From NCBI RefSeq assembly GCF_032854445.1, contig NC_088300.1:70904984-70968983 (forward strand): a stretch of 64,000 nucleotides of DNA, read 5' to 3'. Positions within the stretch are counted from its first letter, which is position 1; each line of letters opens with the position of its first letter. The translations under genes and the position numbers were made by a program. Source of the DNA: Liolophura sinensis. Taxonomy: Eukaryota; Mollusca; Polyplacophora; Chitonida; Chitonidae. Of this stretch, positions 20,823 through 34,700 are shown piece after piece. The notes beneath the pieces are model-generated. The model was given only the letters and a program-made list of their open reading frames with translations. It ran no database searches and was not told the DNA's origin.

Positions 20823-22584
20823 GTGCACTGACCATCACTCGGCTTGTTTTATGTAATAGACCTTGAAGTAGCTGTAGGTGTCCTATTCATGTGATCATGT
20901 AAACAGTACAAACGTCTCAATATCAAGGCTGACCTTTCAGGGAGGAAGTACAATGATTGGAAATTTTAAGTCCCTACTCGACCCTACGCGGGATTTAATC
21001 CGGCTCTTCCGATTACATTTCTCGATGGATGAGGAGTTACGTAACGTATTTAATTATGATTTACGAACGCGTGTTGTGAGAAAGATGGTCACCTCGATTG
21101 ATGTGGGTTGACATATTAGCGGAAACAGCATGATCGTCAGAAGCAGTGTACGTGTATACTGGGGATAGAGATTACGGGTGCCAGTGAGAGGAACCACGGG
21201 ACATATGATAGACATATAACTGTTCGAACTGCTCGTTGTTCATAAATCATGTGGTCTGTGAAAGGTGGGACGGAAAACATGTCATATTGAGGATATAAAT
21301 AATGTTGATGAATATTCACTGAAACATGATTGGATCCCGAAATACCGTTAGATATTGGTTTAGTCTTTATATTCTGACCTTCGTCACATCCCACGTTATT
21401 ACTTTTATACGCTTCCTACGCATACTATGGATGGTTTGGTTATTAATGTATCAATTCTTCTTACTGCTATTCAGGCGCTGGCCGTTCGATGGATTGTCCA
21501 CATTATCACTGTTTCCTTGAATGTATCAGAAAATGTGTAAAATTCACCATAAATCCGAAGGAATAATGATCTTTTTTGTGGTCAAATCATTTTTTTGTTG
21601 TTAAATCATGTTTTTGAGGTAAAATCAGCATTGGCCGAGATTTATGTTTTGGTTTGTTTTGGTTTTATTTTGTGCTGTCCACCCAGATAGTCCCGGTGGG
21701 GTCAAGTCTAGCCTTTCTGGCACTTTTATTCACCTATAGCAGGACCCGACTAAAGTCATGTATGGATCAGGACGGTGGCAGATGCTCCCTTTACAAGTGT
21801 CAAAACCCTAGACAGAACCCAGGGATATTGGCCCCTTCCATTTCCTCTTACCTATAAATGTGATTAATTATTTACTAGGCCTCTTTGCACTTTTCCGCGT
21901 GCCCAGTTCTGTCCTTTGTCGCCGGTAGTACCTTCTATACATCAAAGCCACCGGGTAATGGGAGTTGCTTTTTATATTTTTGGAGGACTAATGTTAATGT
22001 TCACGGGTAGCTCTGTTTGAAACGTTTTTATCTAAAGTTTCCAGCAGTTAAAATCGTTTTGCTGCCTTTCAGATGGGAAGATAGCTTTGAAAAGAAATAT
22101 GTCTTCGTCAGTACCCACTGTTTTTCACTGTTTTTCAGAAAGGGGGAAAAGGAACGTGCAACATCTGTATTCCAGTTTGCCATTAAAACTAGACTTGTTG
22201 ACCCCTGACTGTGTTGTATATAAGGCCAGTACACGGGGTTTATTGCGTGATAAGCGATTTTGTGACTTTGACACTTTACATTGTTTTGCTTTCATGTGAT
22301 TATATTAAATTAATAGAATAAATGAACTCAGAAAACACCATTAAAACACGTATTGTCCAGTTACTTAAATGAGTTCGATTCCACTTAGCATTTACTTGGA
22401 ACTCCTCGTGTCTTATGCGGGATTCTTGCATGCCACAATAGGGATAAAGGACAAATATTTAAATTTTGTTGTACATACTCACAGTTTTGTAGATAAAGCG
22501 GTAATAAATTGTATTAGCCAAGAACAGTCTGCTTATAAGTGCTAACGCACTGTGTTAACTAAAAACATTTTTTTCTGCTTTCAG
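20823..22584. other. Upstream region of the sushi gene
   Basis: No supported coding feature. A short degenerate repeat of TTTTTGTGGTCAAATCAT-like units lies at about 21570-21627. Because the first coding exon begins after an acceptor, the promoter and at least one non-coding exon probably lie upstream in or beyond this stretch, but I cannot place them. Confidence 0.4.
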
Positions 22585-22722
22585 GAGAAGCGGTTACTGT
22601 AACAATCTCCAGAATGTTACAGTATCTCACTCTGTTGCTGACTTGGGGCCTAGTCATCTCGGTACCACCCAAAAACCCCAATGAATTTGAAAACCCCTCA
22701 AGTGGTATACAGGAGACGAAAG
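22585..22722 (+). CDS. Exon 1: 5' UTR end and signal peptide
   Basis: The exon follows TTTTCTGCTTTCAG, so a non-coding exon probably lies upstream. The ATG at 22614 has A at -3 and G at -2. It encodes MLQYLTLLLTWGLVIS, a short hydrophobic signal peptide with cleavage near residue 16-17, then a Pro/Asn/Glu-rich stretch to residue 36. The donor GTAGGC starts at 22723 and leaves one base of codon 37 (phase 1). There is no other good signal peptide upstream of the sushi exons in this frame. Confidence 0.8.
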
Positions 22723-25700
22723 GTAGGCCTATGTCTTACATACTTCATATTGCGTGAGACGATTTTCCTGAAGTCACATGCGTCAGATTTAATGTGCGAA
22801 CTGAGTTACCTTATGTTACATGTAGGTTGCTTTATATTCTTTTTTGTTACATTTGGTTAACAGTATTTCAAATCTATGTTGCTTATTGTTTAAAGTTTAA
22901 AGGCAGACATAAAGCAATTTCTTGTTCACACTGGATACTGGTCATGGAAACCGTTAAATTGCTTTTAAGTTCGTGTTTACAATTCGCCGATAGTATGCTA
23001 ATCATTTCTGATTTTTTTATATTATTTAAATGCGTATTCCAGTTTCTTTTATCACAGTGTGTGACAGTTTCCATGTGTACACAAAGTGAATTCGAATGTC
23101 ACGGTATGATGTATTTGTGTACAGAAAAAGTGCTTTGTAGCCGGTGTCTGTAGAAACATGTATTCTATTCGACCATTCTTTATTTTTGTCTAAATGCCAG
23201 TAAAGAACTGCTAAGCGTAATCCCAGGCAGATATATTGCATGTCAGCTTATCCACTATATTGATCATCACTGCATGCGCGAGGCTGTAAGCTCATATTTT
23301 AATTAAAGAAATCGTGCAGCACTGCACATTTGTTTATAGCTCCGTGACTAGATACACAGTTACATACGTTCTCCTTCCAAGTGGACAATCTCTAAGGCAC
23401 GCTTATGTACAAACCAAAGCTGCACGTACCTGAATGAAACTGCAGACGGGCACCTGCTCTTCCAATGGACGATTTACAATAGTACACCAGTATAGCAGAC
23501 CTTATGGCTTAATACTCGCAACTGGAGCTTAAAATATACATACTGGATGACTACAAATGTTCGCACTTTAAAAACTGTTTTGAGTTAGACCACGCATTTA
23601 ACACTTTCTGAAATTATCCTGACGTGAAATGATGGCTAACTCATCCCATTTTCTATCCTTTAGAATTACTGGTCTGTTCGTCCTCCATAACCATGCCGAA
23701 TTTAACTGAGGAGTTGACTTAATCGCAACAGTCATTCCTTACATTTGCCCTCCTCAGTTTGACCGTATGAAACCACACAACTTGCCAGTTATGCTTTGCA
23801 CGATATTGTGACGAAGAACAGAAACGATGGATTTCGTGTTTTAAGTGTACAGATTTCAGCTTTACGGTGTAGGGAAGAGATGAAGAGATTTGGTACACGC
23901 ACTGTTACTTGGAATCCATGTAATGTGACTTCACGAATTTTTCACTTGATTACCATTCTCAGTTGTATTACCTACTTTTATTATAGCTCTTTAGTAGCTT
24001 AAGAGGGTTCGGTATCTTTGACAGTAAATTAGGTCAGAGTTGCCTGTTGGTCGTTACTAAGTGATTTGTCTCGCCTTTTTTACGCCGCTTACACGAAAAG
24101 TGAAGCGATTCGGTCCTTTTATCTGTATTGCAGCGCCTTGTACGAATTGAGACACTTTTCAGTACAAACTCTTGATAAACTCTCCACAACCTCTGTGCGA
24201 TCCAAAGCATTAAGTTTTCTTCTGAATGATTCCTCTTGAAGATTGCAGTGAACAGGATTACACAAACGAATCACGTGACTTACAAAGCAAGCGCCATTTT
24301 TAGACGGGCTTTCTTACTGGCTGAATATTCCATAAAAAGATATCACGCGGCGGCATGACAAGAAGGTTGTCAAGAATTATTTGAATATAAAGTCCAATTT
24401 ATTTAGATTAATGACAGTTTTTTGAGGTCTTTAACCCAAAAAGTTCCCAGATATCTCAACGAGAACCATCTTTAGTGAATTACATGGCGATAACCACACC
24501 GTAGGAAATAATCCCTAGCAGACGCTGTAGATGGTATGGTGGTTTACATCGACAATAATGCTACTGTGGGTCTATCACGCTGTCTACTTGAGGGGCAGTT
24601 TAGCTGCTTCCCATCCACTTTCCTAAAACCCACCAAATTCTTCGATCAATACAAATATTATCTTAGTCTTAGGCGGATAGCCGAAGAGCAGACAGGCATG
24701 CAGCGTCTCTCATACGGGGGTTGGCATAGAAGAAAGTCATTGAGAAGCACCAGAAACCATCGACCCAGATAAGCTCATTTATCAGATTATATATCTGGAG
24801 ACCAAATACAGACGGGAATGAGATGCTGTCAGCAGATAATAGATATCGCATACAGATCTACTTTTCAACAATAAAAACGATTTAATGACCGTAGAAGAGA
24901 GTTCAATGACGTATCCTTATCCGTCAGATAACCAGTCAAATATTTAAGTGTCAGAGTAACCTTTTACGTCCCACGACCGATTTGGGATGTCTTCGTACTT
25001 TTTCACATATTTACTCGTAGCGTCAACGCGTTTATGGCCAGCTTTTATCTTACAAGACTGGATATGAATTTTAAGACTAATAATGATGGCTAAATTTTAT
25101 TACTTATTAGCTATAGGAATATTGTCACACTGGATCGGTGTAAAATTATAATTGCATGTTTATTGCTATCGTGTTGTAGTACGATATTTTATTCCATTCA
25201 TGTCATATCGTACTGCATGTAAAAACAACGTTTAATCATGAAATATCTCAGTTTTAAAACTAAATATCTAAATTAATAAAGATGAGGTCAAATGCTTTGG
25301 AGCTTGACTGACGTATATGAAAAAGTATTAAAATTGCTTATGAAAGATGACAGAATTGTTCAGAAGTCAGGTTTTCTTTTAAAAACTAAAACGGAAGATT
25401 GATTAGCCGATTAGCAAGAAAACAAATCCACCCAGGGAAGCAGTTTGAATGTAGGTCACGTCCAAAGGATTTGACCATAGTTCTGACAAAATTCAATCCA
25501 CCGCTGTGAGTGAAAAATGAGGGGTCACCATAAGTGTCATGAAATCATTAAAGATTAATAATTACCTCTTAATAAAATGTGGTTTCAGAAAAGCACGTCA
25601 TTGTAAGTGCTCTGATAACCGGAACGGTGGTATGGCGTGACATTACATCTGCTGTCACTTTGTATCACTTTAACTACATGGTGCTTTTTGCAGAGGAAAC

Positions 25701-28700
25701 AAAAGGAAAGAGAAACGGGTCGGCAATTGTTTCGGATAGTAGTCAGTATAGATTAGTAGATTATATAGCCTACTTCTGGTAAAATTATTTACTTACTACA
25801 TTTCATTCTATATTTGATGGCCTTGATTCTTTTGGTGGTATGTTTCTCTAACCGTTTCTTCCACAATGGGCTCTTAAAGGCACCTCTTCATTCATCACGA
25901 GAAGGATAAAACGTCTTTAATTTCCATATTAATCATTCCTGGCGGGCATCATCCTAAGGCATAACGTATATATAAATGTAGAAAACTCTGTTTTAGGGTG
26001 TGCTTACCGAGGCCAAAGAGGGAGCCACTTTGACCCCTGTATCACTGACGCGCCATTAGTGGCCTCCCTCAGAGCCCGTGAGCATGTGTTCATCGTCAGA
26101 GTGCGGACACGCTTTGACCTTCAGACTGACTCGTGGTAAAGTGGTCCACTAGTGATGGACAGTTTGGCCAAATGTCAACGGATGAACACAGAAAAGGGGC
26201 AAGCTGCCTGCCACCGAGGGGCCTTATTTGGCCTGAATTTACAACGCTGACCGAGCGGACTTATTTATAATTTACAGGCAATCATCTTGGTTCAAAATAT
26301 ACGTGACAGGTCGTCGTACGAGGCTTTGTAACCCCTACCACGGTGTACAGACATTATCCAACAAATAATGACTATGCAATGTTCATAATACTCGGACGAT
26401 TGGCTCTGACCTTCCAAATAATACTTCCAGTCAGGTTTCAGTTGGATTCGCCTCCACGAACAAGGAATTTAAAGTGTTGTCTTACGTTATACAGAGAACT
26501 TGTGAAAGGAAATTTAATTTTGAATACACAAATTCACTATAAACTGTTTAAATCCGATAAAAACGTCACCAGACTCAATTTTTGACGATATTCAAGACAT
26601 TTTTTTCGACCGCAGTCCGTCGTTGTATACAATAAAATAATGTTGATTCGGACGTAATGAACCAGCCAAGCAAATAAACCAGCGAAAAAAGAAACAAGTA
26701 CCCTTACCACGAAGCATTCAATTTAACTACAGTTCTTTTTTCTGTAATAAAGGATGTCGCAGTACCTGGTTAAAGGTTAGACCTCTTCTGAAACTAATGT
26801 TCAGATTGTTCAAAAACGTTTTTATAATTGTTTTCCAAAACCATTGAAATAAACGATAATCTAGGAACAAGTTACCGTTGTTGGCAGGTAGCGCAGAAAA
26901 ACACTCGATAATTGGTTTGGCGCCATGTTTAGAATAGTCCTTTTCACTTACAGATTGTTATGGCTCTTGCGCAGACGTGATAATGTGTCTGACATAGGTC
27001 TGTAGCTATTCCTAGAATATCTCTATACTGCATACCGTGAAAAAATAAGAGAACCTGTTTTTCCGAACACTCCCAGCTCGTGATTCTTACATCGTGATAA
27101 AGGCCTGTTTCATCAAGCGCTATTCACTCCTGAAATGTTATTTTTATAAATCAATGGTAGCTTAAATACAACAACTTCACTTCACATTAACTATGGGAGA
27201 GCTTTTTGCTGCAGGGTTTCAGTTTGCACATTATTATAGCACTACAAAGCAATATATGAAGTGTTTTGTGTCTGTTGTTGTCTGTGTGTACTATTTTCAT
27301 TCGGAATTTGCACTGTCTTGTTAATGCTTTTGAGGAGTAAACTTTAACAACGCAGAAGTTCCCCTTCCACTTCACCAACCTACTAGACATTGTCATTGGT
27401 TCCAGTTAAACACCTAGTAGTTGTTTTAAAATCCATTTATATAATCACCGAAGTTAGCATAAAATGAGAAATTAAGGTATGAATTTGTTTAACATCTTGG
27501 ATTGCGCACTATTCTAGTTTGCAGCAATGGGTCTTTTGGTTGAGCCTTGTCACTGTCTCTTTAAGTGGCTAACCTGTTAAGTGGGATCTGTACAGTAGGA
27601 CGGCAAAACTAATCTTTGAATATCATATCCAGAATTAAGCCCACGTCGTCAAATTACAAGCTAATACAACCGTAATGACGTTTTATAAGCTTAGTTTAAC
27701 CATTATTATCATCTTCCTTTGAGACGTAACGTGAAGACGATGAATCCATTTGCAATAATAAACCCAAGTATTGATGTATGTTCTACGTCCTTATTGGCCT
27801 GGAAGAGAGACTGGACATGTATTGCTGTGGTTGGATTTACTGTTGTACTTTGGGCGTGACCCAGACTTATGTATCACGTAACTTCACTATGATTAACGTA
27901 CAGAGACGCTCTTTGTTTTCGATTCAGACGAAATAATTCAATTGATTTTCCCATTTCAATGAGTTAACCTACAGTCATCTCAATCTGTCCCACTTGGTCT
28001 AAAGCCCAATAACTCAGAGAAACAAGCCAAGTCAACTTTTTCCACCTACGCATACCCTATAATTACAAAATTTACCTCAGGAATCTGACACTCTGCCAAA
28101 GACAAATTTTGGCTAATATTTTATCTGAAAGAATTATTGGTCGGCTATGTGAAAGCTAATTATGCTTAAATAACAGTGGTTCTACTTTCAGTCTGTTTAG
28201 TAGTAAAATGTTTACTTGACACAGCAATGACCACCAATGAAAACGCCTTCGTGAATCTAAATAATGGAAACGCCAACGTGTATGCAAACAATTTATAAGC
28301 GCTCAGTTGGAATTTGAATTTGAGACTGGAAATGGATTTTCTACTCTGGCTCCTCATTTCTCCTTATTAGCGGCTCACTCCTTTCTCAACAGCGGTAGTA
28401 TACATGGAGAGGTTGGAACATTATGTTACATGACCGTTTAACATGGTTGCTATAATAAACCCTTGACATCATGCAATAGTGTATGTAAGTCCAATATCCT
28501 AATGTATAACAGCCGTTCCGGCCAGTTTATAACATGACAAGGGAACAGGCCGATCAACCCGACGTGGTATAAACGTAATTGAACAGCGGTGGGAAATGTA
28601 CACATATGGGGAATCAAGGGGAACCTTATTTTTTCCAAATCCCGTTTTCATCATCACGTCCGGGGAACCTAATGGTTTTCAGGGCTGTATATTGAGCGAT

Positions 28701-31700
28701 CGATTCCTGATAGTGTTATGCTTGAGCGCTTAGCAGAGGAGGGAGATTACAAACAAATTAGCCTCCCGCACAGAAGAGCTGCACCACGAATCTCACCCGG
28801 CTTGACATAACATGTTCAGGAGACGAAATTGGCCTCATGCTTTTTTGTTCCACTTTTTTTGATTGTAAAGTTCGAATCACTTAATATGGTTCCTAACCTG
28901 TGACATTACAAAGACTTCACATCAAACTAGGAGTGATCCAAGCTGTCATTACTAATGGCATGTAAAATAGACAACTCTCACTGTTTCAAAAATGTTTTCC
29001 CCCGCAATACCATGCATTCTTATTTTAGCTCAAAAGCTTTTGATCATGTATATACACATGTATGGCAATTTGTGGCCTTCTACTCGGTTCACAGCTGGCG
29101 TACACATTTCCTGTCAAACGACACACCTATACAACCTATAAACCGCAGTATGCCAGTTGCCATTCGGTGGACGGAAAAAAGGTCACCAATAGTCACGGTA
29201 AAAGAACGCATGTACAGTACACCTTGCCAGGTGTGAAGGTTCCTGATCAGTGTCTACACATCTACACGTCACTGGCAGTGTGAACAACATCTACCTCTGT
29301 CTTCACCAGACCTAAAAGTTTCCACATAGTAGTGTTAAGGTGGCATCTGAAATTCTCAGAGAAAGCATAATGACTGATAGAAGCCCAAATATAAGAAATC
29401 CATCTAAAATACGCCCGTAGGTCGTCAATGGATTAACCCGGGAAAGTTCAGGAAATACAATATTTTGAGATAGACTAGCTGATATTAAGGGTCTATTGAA
29501 TATATTTAAACATCAGGAATTGTTCGGTAATTCTACTAGGTCTTTGACAGTATGGAAGGAATTGCATCCCGGCGATATCCTGGCTGCAGCATATGTTAGA
29601 TTAACATGAAGTAAAATTTGTTACTTTTGTATTCAGACATGCCTAATAGAGGAAGACCCAAATGGGTAAAAAGTAGACTGCATTTTTTTTAGGCGATCGT
29701 TGTTCCTGGACAATATCCATGCACAAAATAGCTTCGAGGACAACATTGCTATGCGACTTACTTTATGAAAAGGGAAGAGAATCTATTTTGTAAATGTTAA
29801 TCAGAAATGCACCGTACGTCACAGCTATTTGTTAACGTCTACTGTTTGCGCCCCATGTTACAGTTATATGTTAACGGCTATCGTTCGAGTGACAGCCACT
29901 TTTTTGTGAGAAAAGAGGCGTCTGTAGCAGCTACTATTATGTCTTAACGGCTAACATTTTACCGTCAACCACTTCAGTGACACAAGAGGCGCTGTACGGC
30001 AGCTATGTCTTAATGGTTAACGTTTCGGCGTCGTTCACTTTCGTGTAACAAGACGCGCCGTATGCCAGCCCTGTCTTAACGCCTAACGTTTTACAGTCAT
30101 CCACTTTCGTGAGACAAGAAACGTGTGTGTAGCAGCTATGTCTCAACGTTCAACGTTTTAGCGTCATTCCCTTTTGTGACTCAAGAAACCCTTTGTGCAG
30201 CAGTTATGTCGTAAAGGCTAACTTTCTAGTGTTATCTATTTCTGTGACACAAGAAACAGCGTAACAGTTATGTATTAATGGTTAACGTTTTAGAGTCATC
30301 CACTTTCGTGACAGAAAAGGCGTCATATGACAACTATGTCTTAACGGCTAAAGTTTTAGCCTCATCCACTTTCGTGACACAAGAGAAGCCGTATTGCAAT
30401 TATGTCTTAACAGCTTACGCTTTGGTGTCATACCTTTTCGCGACACCAGAGACGCTGTATGACAGCTATGTCTTAACGGCTAACGTTTTGGTGTCATCCA
30501 CTTTCCTGACTCAGAGGCACCGTATGACGGGCATGTCTTAACGGCTAACGTTTTAGCCTCAACCACTTTCATGACACAGATGGCGCTGTGTGACAGCTAT
30601 GCCTTAACTGTTATTGTTTCTTAAAGAGTCACGTTATTGTGACGTTAAAAAGTCAGAGTCGATGTGACTGTACTGTACATTACATCGATCATGTCACCAT
30701 CATTACAGCGAACATGTCACTGTGACACAAAAAGTGAGCTGCGCCTAACAGCCTGTCTTGCCGACCCCCACTTCTGGTGCCACATAGTCCTGTCTTAGCC
30801 ATTGCTATCAGCGTTCAATTTTCTTCAGACAAATGAAGCAGAAGATTGAAAAGGATACGAGAGGAGTTTTTACAGGACTTGGATATTATACAGGCAATAA
30901 ATAGAGATATTCTGTGGAGAACAGTTGTTGACTTAAAATTTCCTTGAAGGACACCTGCGAGCTGATCCTAAAGTCATTTCTATAGCAGATGGCTGAGGTT
31001 CTGTCAACTTTAGCGTGATCTAAAATGCTTCATAATACCAATGCAAATTCAACCACATGGGGAGACATCTCTTCATATCATCTAACATTTGTGTTTTTGT
31101 GATTGATGCTCAAAGAAAATGACACTTATTGATTGCCGTTACATAAGAAATACTTCAAGAATTGTCACAAGTGAAATGAATTTAAACCTTTTACGTTACA
31201 AATCGGGTGAATGTGTGAGCACAATGCATGACATGTTTGCTGCTGCGTTTAAGTTTTATGAAGGCATTTGGCGCGCTTGAGCGATGATTGTGTAATACAG
31301 CCTTAGCTAACAAACAATGTACTGAAAACCTGACTAACACTTTGTAACACCAATTAAGTAATTGCGTAATTGCATTAATTACGCATTTGCCCAAACAGAT
31401 ACATGTACCATGCTGAAACTTTATTTTGATTTTATTGCATGATGACATCTGCTTAAAACCACATATAAAGCACTGGAATCTGTACCTCTGCCTACTTTTT
31501 GTGAAGACACTGAAGGATTTTGCGGCGATCCGCCAAGGGTTCCCCACTCCACTATAGACGGGACAGCGCCGCCATACAAAGAAGGCACTCCGCTACTATA
31601 CATCTGCAACCCGGGCTACTATTTAGATGGCAGTCCGTATTCACGATGTCTCCGAGGAATCTGGGACGGCCCCATTATGGCTTGCCGACGTAAGTCAGTT

Positions 31701-34700
31701 TGAAAACAAATGGTTCATAGCGCAGCTTGTTCAATGAGGCAAATCGTCGCTGACTTTGCTGAAGGACGAATACCAGTGCAAAAGTCACAATCCCTCCAGG
31801 AATAAAGGAATCCCAATACAAATACTAGATTCCTTTCCGCTTCGAACGTCAGGGGTCCGAATCGTTCATGCACATACGCCAATAATCCTAGCGTAGTGGA
31901 TCAAAGGCCTTTGATTTAAAGAGTATATTGCCCATATACGTGCTGATCTTATTTACTCAGTGCTTTTCAATGGCCCGTGGTCGGTAAAGCTCTTTAACAC
32001 TGAAGGGGCCTTACCGGTCAGCATATTATATATGGATTTCATACGATAGCCCCTCTATTAGACATCGTCTTCTCTGTGAGGATTTAGGATGCCACTTTAT
32101 CGCCATTTTGATGATATACGACAATGGACCAGAGAAAAACAACTAAATTTGTCTTCATATTCCTATTTATAGCTGGATATGTAATCATTATTCCCGCATA
32201 TAACATATTAGAAATACGATGAATATAGCATTCTTATGGTTCCAGGGATCTCACTGAAACATTCTGATAAAGCATTGGTCTCACCACAACCTACCATTCT
32301 TTTGTCACAGGTTCGAATCCATCTCTCGCTAGCAAGGCTACGGCTTAGGCCAAGTGGTGTGTCTAGTACCTGACGAAGGGAGGCTTGAAGTCAGCAGCCT
32401 GTGGAATGACGATGGTTATTCTGGCTGTTCCGATTAGCTTTACTCATTAATGTGACCATTACTGCTTCCGTGAACATCAATTCAATAAATAAATTCAATG
32501 GTTTTATTGATTTGGAAACAGGTTCATATTGCCTACCTTTACAAAATGTAGAGCTAATAGAAAGAATGCTAAGGTACTTTAAATTAAAAAGTACCTATGT
32601 TCATTGTTAACGACGTAAGTAAGGAGCCCCGGTATTCATAATCCTCACACAGTTCAAGCTGCACGTTGTGATTGGCAGTACATTTTAGATTACAGGATTT
32701 GAATTCAGTCTAGATATGTGAAACGAAACATTGTTCCAACAGCATTGTGTCAACGTGGTTTTAAGCAATGCATGTTTTCTGACACAGTCTATAAATCCAT
32801 ATTTTAAAGTCATAGCTGTAGTAAAGTATATCAGGTGAAAATATAACACATTTCTTCATTTTTCATGTATCTCGATATACGATATATAATCATGAAGGCA
32901 ATTGTTTTTCTCTATAAGGAATTCCCAGAGAACTGCCTTTAAGTTTCACGTTTACCATCAGAGAACGGTAATACGTTTCACATTCTACTGATGGTGAAAT
33001 ACACATACTGACCACTAAGGCCCTGCGCCTTTATTCTGATGAATGTATCTAATGACGGTCACATTCATGCTATATTCAAACAGTGATTCATTTTAGGTCT
33101 ATAGTTAAGGAGTGTAAAGGACTATCCGGGACTATGCTCTAACGGATAGAATTGGTCTATAACTTTGATAACCCTCAATGATAACTATTTTCCTATGACT
33201 CAGATTCTTGGCTATGAATATCAGAGCTCATCTAAAGTATCGCAGTTTATCACGTATCTCTATACATATGTATATCTTCTGGTGAACTGTACATGTATAC
33301 CCCTTGTATCTGGCGTTCTTTGTTTTCCAGCTAAATCTTGCAGCGATCCCGGCTACCCGCGCCATGGCTATAGACACAGTTCCGATTTTACGTACGGCGC
33401 CCGCGTGTTTTACTACTGTAATGATGGCTACAAATTAGTTGGGGACAGTTTCCGAACGTGCGAACTTGATACCGAGTGGACTGGTACATTGCCTACTTGC
33501 GAAGGTGGGTTTTCCCCTCCAATCTTTAAATGATTCTTAGTGCGTACCGATGTCATGTGTACATGTTTACGCTTAATTGTTGTACTACTCGAGAGGGAAG
33601 ACAAACATGAGCCGGGGAGAAGAAACTTATTTGTTGTTAAAAGTTTGTATGTAGCTTTTTATTGCCTGGTACTAAAACGGACGGTTATACCATTATGTTT
33701 AATGAGAAACCAGAAACACAAGTAGAAACTAACACCTCCCTTTTACCTCCTCTGCATTGTTGTTCGGTGTTCAATATTCTGATCTTGTTTAGTACTGAAG
33801 ATACTGTAATACACTAAACTGTAGATTTGTATCAAAACTCCTAATGTTAACAAGTCAGTTACGGATTGTCATTTGAAACTCTGCCCGATGTCTTTGGATG
33901 TTTAACTCCGAAATGAAAGGAAAATGTTGAAATCATATAGGATACGGGTGCTACTAGCATCCAGTAATATGTATTCTCTGTGTACGTTTTCCGTGCAGAT
34001 CGGGTCATTTATAATTGGACTAAATGTGAACGAGACCCTTCCATCTCTTTGTCTGACTGTATACGCATTGTGACAATCCAGATCACTTGTTAGCCTACAC
34101 AATTTTAGGTATGGTAAAATAAGCCATTTTGTCGTTTGGCTAGTTGCCAACAGCGATGCCAGACCATACATACTACATGTACGTTAAGGTGGTCCTCACC
34201 CTAGGGAATACATTGTTCTGTATCGTCCCATAGACAAGATGTATCATATATCCACGTTCTGTACAGTGCTACCTGTCATTTCCAATCACACGGAAACAGC
34301 AATATTAATGGTTTTATAAGTCGTCTGCGCCAGGTGCCTAATTTGGGGGGTTTTAGTCAGAAGGGAATTGGTTTGTCATTAATAATCAACCAACGTAACG
34401 AGAAGGCTTGGACTCACATTTGTTAGATGCTCAGAATGTGAATGCTTAGGGAAGCCTTTGGTTGTAGATTATCACTTCACAAATATCTCGCTGTTCATTT
34501 GTGCACACTTTGCCATTGTGTTAATGTGAATTATAGCACCTAACCTTGCACTCGGTGTCTTTTCCCTGGAGCGTGGTGAGATATCACGTCTGGTTTCTGC
34601 GGCATAATATAAATATCACAGTCAGTCACAAACGTGTATCTATATCCTTGTCATCTTTTGCGCCTTACTATATTAGTTCATTTTAATGCCGACGCTCGTG

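Noticed and set aside
25581-25606. Candidate extra micro-exon in intron 1 (GTGGTTTCAG, 14 bases, GTAAGT)
   Set aside because: The 14-base length would shift the frame, whereas every accepted exon is symmetric phase 1.
30278-30541. 87-codon frame with 22-residue repeats
   Set aside because: A by-product of the 66-bp minisatellite, whose period is a multiple of three.
33165-33330. N-terminal extension of the frame leading into sushi 2
   Set aside because: A strong acceptor (TGTTTTCCAG) at 33330 and phase 1 consistency place the exon start at 33331; the upstream part is intron.
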